Of a stretch of 64,000 nucleotides of DNA, positions 37,258-45,584 are shown piece by piece. Position 1 is the first letter of the stretch. Every line of letters starts with the position of its first letter. The position numbers were made by a program, and so were the translations under genes. Origin of the DNA: Siccirubricoccus sp. G192 (GTDB lineage: Bacteria; Pseudomonadota; Alphaproteobacteria; Acetobacterales; Acetobacteraceae); the NCBI RefSeq assembly GCF_019084075.1, contig NZ_JAHREN010000001.1:1957501-2021500 (forward strand), in the 5' to 3' direction. A model generated the notes under the pieces. That model saw only the letters and a list, made by a program, of their open reading frames with translations, was not told where the DNA came from and searched no databases.

Positions 37258-38454
37258 TCAGCCGGTGCCGGACTTCAGGTGCTGCAGGATCTTCTCCGTG
37301 GCGGCCACCTTGTCGTTGCGGTCGATGGCGGCGACCTCGGTGGCCAGGCGGTCCAGCGCCTGCTCGTAGATCTGCCGCTCGGAGAAGGACTGGTCGGGCT
37401 GGCCGGCATTGCGGTGCAGGTCGCGCACCACCTCGGCGATCGCCACGGGGTCGCCGGAATTGATCTTCGCCTCGTATTCCTGGGCGCGGCGGGACCACAT
37501 GGTGCGCTTGATGCGCGCCCGGCCCTTCAGCGTGTCCAGGGCCTCCTGCATGGCCTCGGTGCTGGCGAGCATGCGCAGCCCCGAGGAGGCGGCCTTGCCC
37601 ACCGGCACCCGCAGGGTCATCCGGTTCTCGTCGAAGGTGACGACGATGACCTGCAGCGCATAGCCCGCGGCATGCATCGTCTCGATGCCCTGCACGGTGC
37701 CGACCCCGTGGGTCGGGTAGACGACGTGATCGCCGGCCTTGAATCCCACGACTTTCGAATGCGGCCTTGGATGGAGATGAGGTGGACCTTCGCGCCGCTG
37801 CATGGGCGGCGCGGAGGCTGTGGGGCTTGCCGCGACAGGCGCGGGCGGAGGGGCTGGTGGCATGGGTGCGGCGGCCTGCATCTCAGCCAGGCCAGGGCCC
37901 GGCGAGGCTGCGGTCGCGGATTTGGGCGGCGCGGGGCGCCGGGGTTCGGGCTTCGCCTCGGGCTGCGGCTTCGCCGGCGGCGCGGCGGCAGGCCGGAGGA
38001 CGGCGGCCGGCTTGGCCTGCTTCGGCGCCACTGCGGCCGGTGCCTGGCCGGATGTGCCGGCCTCGTGCCTCGGCGGCGCCGCGGGCCTGGCAGGCTGCGT
38101 CGGGGCCTTGGTGGCGGGCGGGACGGCTTGCTTCGCGGGCACCGGGGCCTTGGCATTCGCGGCCGGCCTGGTGGCAGGCTTCGGCGCGGGCTTGACGGCC
38201 TGCGGCTTCACCGCCGATTGCTTCATGGCCGGCTTGGCGGGAATCTTGGCGGCAGCCGATTTCGCCGGGACCGATTTCGCCGGAGCCGATTTGGGTGCGG
38301 CGGTTTTGGGTGCGGGCGGCGCGGCGCTGCGGCGCGGGGCGTCAACCTTCTTCGCCTGGGCGGAGGGGCGGCGAACCTTGTCCTCGCTGCCTGCCGAAGC
38401 GGGGCGCTTGCCGGATGCCTTGGCGCGGGCTGGGGCGCGGGCGGGTGCCTTCAT
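37258..38454 (-). CDS. carD: CarD/CdnL-family RNA polymerase-binding regulator with long disordered extension
   Basis: CarD-like proteins bind the RNA polymerase beta subunit and stabilise open promoter complexes, notably at rRNA promoters. The RNAP-interacting domain begins near residue 235 (FKAGDHVVYPTHGVGTVQGIE) and the DNA-binding C-terminal helices include RRAQEYEAKINSGDPVAIAEVVRDL, together about 165 residues as in Caulobacter CdnL. Before it are about 230 residues almost entirely Ala, Pro and Lys, with repeats such as KSVPAKSAAAKIPAKPA. AGGAGAG lies upstream of ATG 38454. Confidence 0.88.
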   Translation of the reverse strand: MKAPARAPARAKASGKRPASAGSEDKVRRPSAQAKKVDAPRRSAAPPAPKTAAPKSAPAKSVPAKSAAAKIPAKPAMKQSAVKPQAVKPAPKPATRPAANAKAPVPAKQAVPPATKAPTQPARPAAPPRHEAGTSGQAPAAVAPKQAKPAAVLRPAAAPPAKPQPEAKPEPRRPAPPKSATAASPGPGLAEMQAAAPMPPAPPPAPVAASPTASAPPMQRREGPPHLHPRPHSKVVGFKAGDHVVYPTHGVGTVQGIETMHAAGYALQVIVVTFDENRMTLRVPVGKAASSGLRMLASTEAMQEALDTLKGRARIKRTMWSRRAQEYEAKINSGDPVAIAEVVRDLHRNAGQPDQSFSERQIYEQALDRLATEVAAIDRNDKVAATEKILQHLKSGTG

Positions 38455-38559
38455 ACCAGACAACTCTCCTGCGGCATTGGCCGCATGCTGACAGGCGCCA
38501 GGCATCTCCCGCCCCCCGCCGGCCATAGCCACATCAATTCGTCGACCTGGGGCCGGTCC

Positions 38560-38704
38560 GATTCACCCTGCGCGCCATCGGTCCCCATATGGTGCGCCGA
38601 AGGACTGGCTGCCAGCCATGGGCAACCCTCCAGAAAGCAACATTCCAGGATCGGCTGACTCTTCTATCATCCTGGAAACGATAACATTAATTGGAAGCGG
38701 AGTC
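38560..38704 (-). promoter_or_regulatory. Probable methylation-sensitive carD promoter region with three GANTC sites
   Basis: The 273-bp gap between carD and fdxA holds GANTC sites at 38560 (GATTC), 38657 (GACTC) and 38700 (GAGTC). The middle one lies in the spacer of a 9-bp inverted repeat (TTCCAGGAT 38643-38651, ATCCTGGAA 38669-38677). A locally AT-rich stretch (38681-38693) is the best promoter-like sequence. No gene is seen in the gap. Confidence 0.5.
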
Positions 38705-38727
38705 ACCACCCCTCCGCATCCCCCAGG

Positions 38728-39060
38728 TCAGGGCTTGCCAGGCTCCGGGCTGAACAGCTCCCGCTTGCCGGGCTTGTCCTTCCATTCATCCGCATCCACC
38801 GGCGGCTCACCCTTGCGGGTGATGTTCGGCCATTGCGCTGCATAGGCGCGGTTGAGCTCGGCGAATTCGGCGGCGCGGTCGTCGCTGTCCGGCACGATCG
38901 CCTCGGCGGGACATTCCGGCTCGCACACCCCGCAGTCGATGCATTCGTCGGGATGAATCACCAGCATATTTTCACCGACATAGAAGCAGTCCACGGGACA
39001 GACTTCCACGCAGTCCATGTATTTGCATTTGATGCAATTTTCGAGAACGACATAGGTCAC
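38728..39060 (-). CDS. fdxA: Seven-iron ferredoxin FdxA
   Basis: Small electron carrier of 110 residues with one 3Fe-4S and one 4Fe-4S cluster. Cluster cysteines are in [20 protein letters not shown] and [16 protein letters not shown]; the C-terminal extension ([17 protein letters not shown]) is typical of alphaproteobacterial FdxA, usually 110-112 residues. The GTG at 39060 gives the family N-terminus [14 protein letters not shown] lies 11 nt upstream. Next gene upstream is the S4-domain protein. Confidence 0.96.
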   Translation of the reverse strand: MTYVVLENCIKCKYMDCVEVCPVDCFYVGENMLVIHPDECIDCGVCEPECPAEAIVPDSDDRAAEFAELNRAYAAQWPNITRKGEPPVDADEWKDKPGKRELFSPEPGKP

Positions 39061-39157
39061 GGTTCGGTGGTTCCTTGCACGGGCCGTCACCGGGCGGCGG
39101 GCCGAGACATGGACCGTGGCCACGGCGCTGGCAAGCCGCAGTCGGCGGGCGGGTCAA

Positions 39158-39460
39158 TCAGGGTGGTGCCGAAAGGTCTTCATAAAGCATGCGGGCCTCG
39201 GGCGCCGGGCCGCGCCGGCCACCCAGCGCCAGCACCCGCCAGACCCGCACCACGCCCCGTTCCGCCGAGCCAAGCGCGAAGGTCAGCACATCGCCAGCGC
39301 GGAGCCGGGCATGCGGCTTGGCCACGGGCTGGCGATTCACCCGGAACCCGCCCGCCTCGACCAGCCTGGCGCAGGCGGCCCGGGTCTTCGCCACCCGCGC
39401 GCACCAGAGCCACTTGTCCAACCGCTGCCAGTCCTGATCCTCGGCCTCGGCCGCCATCAT
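39158..39460 (-). CDS. S4-domain RNA-binding protein (Hsp15-like)
   Basis: Protein of 100 residues with an N-terminal S4 domain: RLDKWLWCARVAKTRAACARLVEAGGFRVNRQPVAKPHARLRAGD. Hsp15/HslR-type proteins bind 50S subunits carrying nascent chains after heat stress. The C-terminus is short and basic. The start is ATG 39460 (tandem with 39457). It follows the SUV3-type helicase on the same strand across a 410-bp gap, a pairing often seen in Alphaproteobacteria (S4, fdxA, carD), and precedes fdxA. Confidence 0.85.
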   Translation of the reverse strand: MMAAEAEDQDWQRLDKWLWCARVAKTRAACARLVEAGGFRVNRQPVAKPHARLRAGDVLTFALGSAERGVVRVWRVLALGGRRGPAPEARMLYEDLSAPP

Positions 39461-39870
39461 TTGCTGTCCCACCCCGGAAGGTGCCACCCTTGCGGCCCGG
39501 TCCGGGGAAGGGCAGGCCAGCACGACGAGGAGAATTCCGCCCCGGAGAGCGACATTCCTGCAACGCGGTCCGGGGTGCCGCAGTGCAGCGCACCCCTGGG
39601 GCAAAGGCCCGTGATCCGGGATTCGTCGCCGGCAATGCAGGGCGGCGCCGCGGGACCGGATACCAGTGGTCGGATCCTGACGCCGGCCTCCAGGCGCCAG
39701 GTGAAGCGGCCCACCAAACCAAGGCTGGCGGTGCAAATCCTCCGGGCCCTTCCGTTGGATTTGCGCCACTACAGCGGCGTGCCGAATTGATGGTTCGGCA
39801 CGCTGTTGTAACCTGTTGTTTGTAGAGCAGGTTCACGCCTCCGGGCGGTTCCGCCCTGCGGCGATCCGCT
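39461..39870. other. 410-bp intergenic region without a recognisable gene
   Basis: I see no tRNA or supported coding frame. It contains inverted repeats (GGGGTGC...GCACCCC near 39575-39595; GCAAATCC 39733-39740 with GGATTTGC 39757-39764) and then the two-hairpin element copy B from 39770. Longer open frames here on either strand have no start site or family features. Confidence 0.6.
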
Positions 39871-39874
39871 CTAG
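39770..39874. repeat. Two-hairpin dispersed intergenic element, copy B
   Basis: Stem 1 is again 17 bp (39770-39786 with 39794-39810, 7-nt loop) but with a different inner sequence from copy A. The outer part of stem 2 pairs 39824-39832 with 39864-39872 (eight of nine) around a hairpin GGGCG/CGCCC. Its right end CTCTAG supplies the stop codon of the helicase gene on the minus strand. Confidence 0.85.
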
Positions 39875-42831
39875 CGTAGCTTGAGCTTGGCCAGGATGGC
39901 GAAGGGCGAATCCGGGTTGATCCGTGGCTCCGGCGGCTTGCGCGGCTCCCCCCTGCCGGGCGGGCCCTGCCTTTGGTCGCGGCCCTGATAGGGTTGGCGC
40001 GGCTGGTCCTGCCTCGGGCCGTGCCCGTGGTCGCCACCATGCCCGGCCCTCTGGCCCTCGCCCCGGCCCTCCTGGCCCCCGCCATGCCGTGCCCCGCCAT
40101 GCCGCGGCTGCCCCTGCCAGGGCTTGCCGCCATGCCGCTGGCCGTGCTCCGGCCGCGGGCCGCGCTGCGGCCGCAATTCGGGCGGGATGGGCGGGCCGTA
40201 GAAGGGCGATTCCCGGCCTGGCCCGGCCGTTGCCGCCTCGGGCCGGCCCTGAGCCTGGCCGCCCCGAACCTGGCCGTGCTGCGGCCGGCGCTCCCGCTGC
40301 GGCCGCCCCTGGCCCTGCGCCTGCTGCGGCGGGCCGCCGGGGCGGGAGCCGCGATGGTGATGGTGCTGCGGCCGCGGCTGCGCCACCCGGAGCGGCGTCG
40401 GCGGGCCATGCAGGCCTTCCTCGAGCGGCACCGGCTCCAGCAGCCGGAAGCCGAGCGCGGCCAGCGTCACCCCCAGCGTATCCGCCTTGACCCCGAGCCG
40501 GCTGGCGAGGTCCGACGGCGGCGGCGCCGGGGCGCGGCGGGTGAGGAAGCCGAGTTCGGCGGCGATCCGCTCCGCCACGTCCAGCCGCAGCAGCACCGGC
40601 CCGGCGGGCAGCCAGCCCATGGCCTGGGCGAAGCCCTGGGGCCAGCCGGCGGGCGGCGGCGGATTCGCCTCGCCCTCGGGCGGCTCGCGGAGCTGCAGCG
40701 CCACCAGCCCGGGCGCCGGCAGCGCCGGGGTCGGGATGTCGCGCGCCAGCGACCAGATCTGCGCCCGCAGCGCCATGGCGCGCGGCTTCAGCGCCTCCGG
40801 CAGGAACAGCGCGAAGCGGCCGGCGCGGACGCCGATGCTCTTCAGCTTCTGCCTGAGGTCGGAGCCGATATTGGCCTCCGTCCCGCCCGGCGCGATGCCG
40901 AGGGATTCCCGCAGCAGGAAGGCCGGGCCGCGCAGCGCGCCCTCGGCTTCCGCCTTGGCCTCAACCGCGGCGATGGCGCCGAGCTCGCGGGCCACCAGGG
41001 TCTCGACGAATCTGGCCAGCCGCGCCCGCACCCGCTCGCGCTGCGCGCCGTCCAGGAATTCGGAGGCGATCACCTCCACCTGCGGCTTGGCGGGCTCGGC
41101 CCCGGGGCGCAGCCGCGCGACCTCGGCCGGCTCGGCGCCGGTATGGGTCCAGGTGATGCCATGCCCGGGGGTGAGGGCGAAGGCGTCGTCCTTGGCGACT
41201 TCCAGGCTGGCGACGCGGCGCGGCATCTCCTCGCGCAGCGCGCGGCGGGCGGCGCGCAGCACCAGGCGGCGCTCGTCCTCACTGGCGGCCTCGCTCTCCG
41301 GCTGGAACAGGAAGCCCTGGATGCGGCCCACCGCATGGCCTTCCACCACCACCTCGCCCTGGCGGGTGACGGCGGAGAGCAGGTCGTCCTCGGCATCGTC
41401 CAGCCGGCGGATCAGATGCGCGGCGCGGCGGTCCACGAAACGGGCGGTGAGGCGTTCATGCAGGGCGTCGCTGACGGCATCCTCGGCCTTGCGGGCCTCG
41501 GCCTGGAAGCCGGCGGCGTCCTTCACCCAATCGGCGCGGGCGGCGACATAGGACCAGACCCGGATATTGGCCAGCCGCGCCATCAGCGTATCGAGGTCGC
41601 CCTCGGTATTGGCGCAATGGGCGATCTGGCCGGCAACCCAGTCATCCGGCAGCACGCCATCCTCGGCCATGTGCTTGAAGATGCGGCGGCAGAGCTGGAC
41701 ATGGCTGTCATCGGCCAGCTTGCGGAAATCCGGCACCTGGCAGACTTCCCAGAGCAGCCGCAGCCGGCCGCGGCTGGTGGCCAAGGCCCGGATCTCCGGC
41801 TCCCGCGCCAGCATGGAGAGGGTGATGTGGTCGGTCGCGTCATGCCCCTTGCTGAGGCCGGGGAGGGGCGGCGGCCTGGCCAGGCTGTCCAGCAGCGCGT
41901 CGATGCCGGTGAAGTCGAGGTCGCTGTTGCGCCAGGCCAGGGTCTGCAACGGCTCGAAATTGTGGTTCTCGATCTTGTGGACGATCTCATCCGGCAGGGG
42001 CGGGCAATCGCCGGTCACGCCGAAGGTGCCGTCCCGCATGCCGCGGCCGGCGCGGCCGGCGATCTGCGCGGCCTCCTGCGCGGTCAGCGCCCGGGCCAGG
42101 TGGCCGTCGAATTTGTTGAGGCTGGCGAAGGCCACATGGTCCACATCCATGTTGAGGCCCATGCCGATGGCATCCGTCGCCACCAGGAAATCCACTTCCC
42201 GGTTCTGGTAGAGCGCCACCTGGGCATTGCGGGTGCGCGGCGAGAGCCGCCCCATCACCACCGCGCAGCCGCCGCGGCGCCGGCGGATGGCCTCGGCGAT
42301 CGCATAGACCTCGCTGGCCGAGAAGGCCACCACGGCGGAGCGTGGCGGCAGCCGCATCAGCTTGGCCGGGCCGGCATGGGAGAGCTGGCTGAGGCGCGGC
42401 CGGGTCTCGACCTCGGCGCGGGGCACCAGGCGCATCAGCAGCGGCCGGATGGTCTCGGCGCCGAGGAACATGGTCTCGACCAGGCCGCGGGCATTCAGCA
42501 GCCGGTCGGTGAAGACATGGCCGCGATCGGGGTCGGCGCAGAGCTGGATCTCGTCCACCGCCACGAATTCGGTGCGGCGATCCAGTGGCATGGCCTCCAC
42601 CGTGCAGGCGAACCACTTCGCCTCGGGCGGGACGATCTTTTCCTCGCCGGTGATGAGCGCGACATGGCGCTCGCCCTTCGCGGCCACCATGCGGTCGTAA
42701 TTCTCGCGCGCCAGCAGGCGCAGCGGAAAGCCGATGATGCCGCTGGAATGGGCCAGCAGGCGGGTGATGGCCAGATGGGTCTTGCCGGTATTGGTGGGAC
42801 CCAACACGGCGCGAACCCTGGCATCGAACAT
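39871..42831 (-). CDS. SUV3-type ATP-dependent RNA helicase
   Basis: Helicase of 986 residues related to the mitochondrial degradosome helicase SUPV3L1. Walker A is VLGPTNTGKTHLA, followed by FPLRLLARENYDR, the DEVD-type box FVAVDEIQL and motif VI AAQIAGRAGRGMRDG. Alphaproteobacterial homologues are probably the ancestors of the mitochondrial enzyme. After about residue 740 comes a long Gly/Gln/His/Arg-rich tail (PRPQHHHHRGSRPGG and onward), probably RNA-binding and disordered. ATG 42831 fits the family N-terminus but lacks a ribosome site; ATG near 42864 is possible. The stop lies in repeat copy B. Confidence 0.88.
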   Translation of the reverse strand: MFDARVRAVLGPTNTGKTHLAITRLLAHSSGIIGFPLRLLARENYDRMVAAKGERHVALITGEEKIVPPEAKWFACTVEAMPLDRRTEFVAVDEIQLCADPDRGHVFTDRLLNARGLVETMFLGAETIRPLLMRLVPRAEVETRPRLSQLSHAGPAKLMRLPPRSAVVAFSASEVYAIAEAIRRRRGGCAVVMGRLSPRTRNAQVALYQNREVDFLVATDAIGMGLNMDVDHVAFASLNKFDGHLARALTAQEAAQIAGRAGRGMRDGTFGVTGDCPPLPDEIVHKIENHNFEPLQTLAWRNSDLDFTGIDALLDSLARPPPLPGLSKGHDATDHITLSMLAREPEIRALATSRGRLRLLWEVCQVPDFRKLADDSHVQLCRRIFKHMAEDGVLPDDWVAGQIAHCANTEGDLDTLMARLANIRVWSYVAARADWVKDAAGFQAEARKAEDAVSDALHERLTARFVDRRAAHLIRRLDDAEDDLLSAVTRQGEVVVEGHAVGRIQGFLFQPESEAASEDERRLVLRAARRALREEMPRRVASLEVAKDDAFALTPGHGITWTHTGAEPAEVARLRPGAEPAKPQVEVIASEFLDGAQRERVRARLARFVETLVARELGAIAAVEAKAEAEGALRGPAFLLRESLGIAPGGTEANIGSDLRQKLKSIGVRAGRFALFLPEALKPRAMALRAQIWSLARDIPTPALPAPGLVALQLREPPEGEANPPPPAGWPQGFAQAMGWLPAGPVLLRLDVAERIAAELGFLTRRAPAPPPSDLASRLGVKADTLGVTLAALGFRLLEPVPLEEGLHGPPTPLRVAQPRPQHHHHRGSRPGGPPQQAQGQGRPQRERRPQHGQVRGGQAQGRPEAATAGPGRESPFYGPPIPPELRPQRGPRPEHGQRHGGKPWQGQPRHGGARHGGGQEGRGEGQRAGHGGDHGHGPRQDQPRQPYQGRDQRQGPPGRGEPRKPPEPRINPDSPFAILAKLKLR

Positions 42832-42986
42832 GGGGGGGATATTGGTCCGGCATACGGGGGCCATGTGTGGGCCGGGACGCGCGGATTTGCAACCGCGCCC
42901 ATGCCCGGGGTAGTGGGCGGGCATGCCGCAGGCCCACCTCCACCACGCCCGGATGCCGACCGGGCGGGCCGGGTAGGCCGCCCCGC

Positions 42987-44145
42987 ATGTCGGCACAGCT
43001 TCGCTTCGCGCTGCTCTTCGCCGCCCAATTCGCCGCCATCGGGGTGATGATGCCCTTCCTGCCGGCGGTGCTGGCCGGGCATGGGCTGGGGCCTTCCGAG
43101 ATCGCCCTGGTGCTGGCCGGCGGCTCGGCGGTGCGGCTGCTGGCGGCGCCGGTGATCGGCCGCGGCGCCGATGGCCTGGGCGATCCGCGCCGTGTGCTGG
43201 TGCTGGCGGCGCTGCTGGCGGCCGGCGCCGTGAGCGGCTTTGCGCTGGCACAGGGCTTCGCCGCGCTGCTGCTGGTGAACCTGCTCTATAGCCTGTGCAT
43301 GGCGCCGGTGGTGCCGCTCTCGGATGCGCTCTGCCTCGGCGCCTCGCGCCGGCTGCGGTTCGATTACGGGCGGGTGCGCTCGGCCGGGTCGGCCAGCTTC
43401 ATCCTGGCGGCGGTGCTGGCGGGGCAGGCGGTGGCGGGTTTCGGCGTGAATATCGTCGTCTGGCTCTTCGCCTTCTGCCTGCTGCTGACCGCACTCGCCG
43501 GGCTTGGCCTGCCGGCCGAACCCACGGAGGCGCGCGGCCGCGCCGGCTTCGCCGCCCCCTTCCGCGACCCGGCCTTTCCCTGGCTGCTGCCGCTCTCGGC
43601 GCTGATCCAGGGCAGCCACGCCCTCTATTATGGCTTCGCCACCATCCATTGGCAGGCGGCGGGGCTCTCGGCCGGGATCATCGGCCTGCTCTGGGCCGAG
43701 GGGGTGGTGGCGGAGGTGGCGCTGTTCCTCTGGGGCCGGCGGCTGGCGGACCGGCTGGGGCCGGCCGGGCTGGCGGCCATCGCGGCCGGCTGCGGCGTGC
43801 TGCGCTGGGGGGTGACGGCCGAGACCACCTGGCTGCCGGCCCTGGCCGCGGTGCAGGTGCTGCATGCCGTCACCTTCGGGGCGCAGCACCTGGCGGCGAT
43901 GCGGGTGCTGGGCGGGCTGCCGCCGAACCAGGCGGCGACGGCGCAGACCCTGCATGCCTCGCTCGGTGTCGGGCTGGCCTCCGGCCTGCTGACGCTGGCC
44001 TCGGGGTCGCTCTATGCGGGAATTCGGCGGCCGGGCCTTCTGGGCCATGGCGGGGCTCTGCCTGCTGGCCCTGCCGGTCGCGGCGCTGCTGCGGCGGGCG
44101 CTGCGGCACCGGATGGTGCCGGAGGCGGCCGTCCCACAGGGTTGA
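42987..44145 (+). CDS. MFS transporter, nucleoside-permease/HsrA-like (one-base frameshift at 44018-44020)
   Basis: Inner-membrane transporter of about 385 residues with twelve helices (PF12832 MFS_1_like style: LRFALLFAAQFAAIGVMMPFLPAVL). The loop after helix 2 is IGRGADGLGDPRRVLV; VLHAVTFGAQHLAAMRVL is characteristic of the group. GGGAATTC at 44018-44025 should read GGAATTC; the frame then continues EFGGRAFWAMAGLCLLALPVAALL to the stop at 44145. Substrate unknown. It is divergent from the helicase and overlaps the next gene. Confidence 0.85.
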
Positions 44146-45551
44146 TCCTGCCGGGCTGGACGGGCCGCCCTTCCAGACCGCAACATCAGCGTCACGAAGA
44201 CGGCGGGTGGATCGCGGGGAGGGCGGCAACCATTCTGTTCCACGGCATCCTGAACGGGCTGATCCGGCACGGCCGGCTGACCGTGCAATACCCCTCCGGC
44301 CGCGTCTGCCAATATGGCGGCACGCCGGGTCCGGAAGCCGGGATGCTGCTGCGCTCGCAGCGGGCGGAGCGGCGGATGGTGCTCAACCCGGCCCTGGCGC
44401 TCGGCGAGCTCTACATGGAGGGCGAGCTGGAGCCGACCCACGGCTCCCTCTACGACCTGCTCGACCTGCTGGTGACGAATCTCTGGTCCGGCGGTAGCCA
44501 CCCGATGGAGGCGCTGCAGGCCGGGCTGCGCCGGCTGCGCTGGCTGGACCGCTTCAACCCGGCCCCCCGCGCGCGCCGGAACGTGGCGCATCACTACGAC
44601 CTCGATCGGCGGCTCTTCGGCCTCTTCCTCGACCGCGACTGGCAGTATTCCTGCGCCTATTTCCCGACCGGCGAGGAGACGCTGGAGGAGGCGCAGGTGC
44701 TGAAGAAGCGCCATATCGCGGCCAAGCTCAGGCTCGACCGGCCGGATCTCGAGGTGCTGGAGATCGGCTGCGGCTTCGGCGGCATGGCCCTGACCCTGGC
44801 GCGCGACTGGGGCGCCCGGGTCACCGGCCTCACCCTCTCGACCGAACAGCTTGAAGTGGCGCGGGCGCGGGCCGAGGCGGAGGGCCTGGCCGACCGCGTC
44901 CGCTTCGAGTTGATGGACTACCGCGAGTGGCACCGCCCCATGGACCGGGTGCTCTCGGTCGCCATGTTCGAGGCAGTCGGGGTGCCGCATTACCGGGAAT
45001 TCTTCCAGGTGGTGCGGCGGTCGCTCAGGCCGGAGGGGGTGGCGCTGGTGCATGCGATCGGCCGCGCCTCAGGGCCGGGCACCACCAATCCCTGGCTCGC
45101 CCGCTACATCTTTCCGGGCGGCTATTCCCCGGCCCTGTCCGAGGTGCTGCCGGCGGTCGAGAAATCCGGCCTCTGGGTGACCGATATCGAGATCCTGCGG
45201 CTGCATTACGCCGAGACGCTGCGCCACTGGCGCCGGCGCTTCGCCGCCAACCGGGACGCCATCCTCTCGCTGCATGACGAGCGTTTCTGCCGGATGTTCG
45301 AATTCTACCTGGCGGCCTGCGAAGTGACCTTCCGCCGCACCGACCACATGGTCTGGCAGATGCAGCTTGCCGCCTCGATCGACGCGGTGCCGCTGACCCG
45401 GGACTACATGCGGGAGGCGGAGCAGGCGGCCAGGGGGGCGGGTTTCGGCCTGACAAGCCCGCGGGAGAGCCGCGGGCGGAGAGCGTGGCCCGCCGGCCAC
45501 GGAGGGGAGGGGGAGCATTTCGGTCCCCATGATCCACAGCCATCCCCGTAA
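44142..45551 (+). CDS. Cyclopropane-fatty-acyl-phospholipid synthase-family methyltransferase
   Basis: SAM-dependent enzyme modifying unsaturated membrane lipid acyl chains or a related substrate. Features are an N-terminal lipid-binding part (NGLIRHGRLTVQYPSG; NPALALGELYMEGELEP), NVAHHYDLDRRLFGLFLD, YSCAYF and the SAM motif VLEIGCGFGGMALTLA, with MFEAVGVPHYREFF. About 469 residues if begun at TTG 44142, which overlaps the MFS stop (TTGA); a start near 44229 at the conserved domain is possible. Cfa usually measures about 380-420. The C-terminal 40 residues are Gly/Arg-rich. Confidence 0.88.
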   Translation: MILPGWTGRPSRPQHQRHEDGGWIAGRAATILFHGILNGLIRHGRLTVQYPSGRVCQYGGTPGPEAGMLLRSQRAERRMVLNPALALGELYMEGELEPTHGSLYDLLDLLVTNLWSGGSHPMEALQAGLRRLRWLDRFNPAPRARRNVAHHYDLDRRLFGLFLDRDWQYSCAYFPTGEETLEEAQVLKKRHIAAKLRLDRPDLEVLEIGCGFGGMALTLARDWGARVTGLTLSTEQLEVARARAEAEGLADRVRFELMDYREWHRPMDRVLSVAMFEAVGVPHYREFFQVVRRSLRPEGVALVHAIGRASGPGTTNPWLARYIFPGGYSPALSEVLPAVEKSGLWVTDIEILRLHYAETLRHWRRRFAANRDAILSLHDERFCRMFEFYLAACEVTFRRTDHMVWQMQLAASIDAVPLTRDYMREAEQAARGAGFGLTSPRESRGRRAWPAGHGGEGEHFGPHDPQPSP

Positions 45552-45584
45552 TCCACAGGGGCCGCTTTGCGCTAAGGTCGCATC

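Noticed and set aside
39457-39717. A minus-strand frame upstream of the S4-domain gene that might be a small protein
   Set aside because: No start site with a ribosome-binding sequence and no recognisable features; the S4 domain itself begins at 39460.
39727-39767. A possible tRNA suggested by GTGCAAATCC in the gap before the helicase
   Set aside because: The segment folds as a single hairpin (GCAAATCC/GGATTTGC); no acceptor, D or anticodon arms can be drawn.
42867-45551. A continuous frame joining an MFS transporter to a cyclopropane-synthase-like enzyme
   Set aside because: Removing one base at 44018-44020 completes the MFS C-terminus with its own stop at 44145; the methyltransferase is a separate gene.
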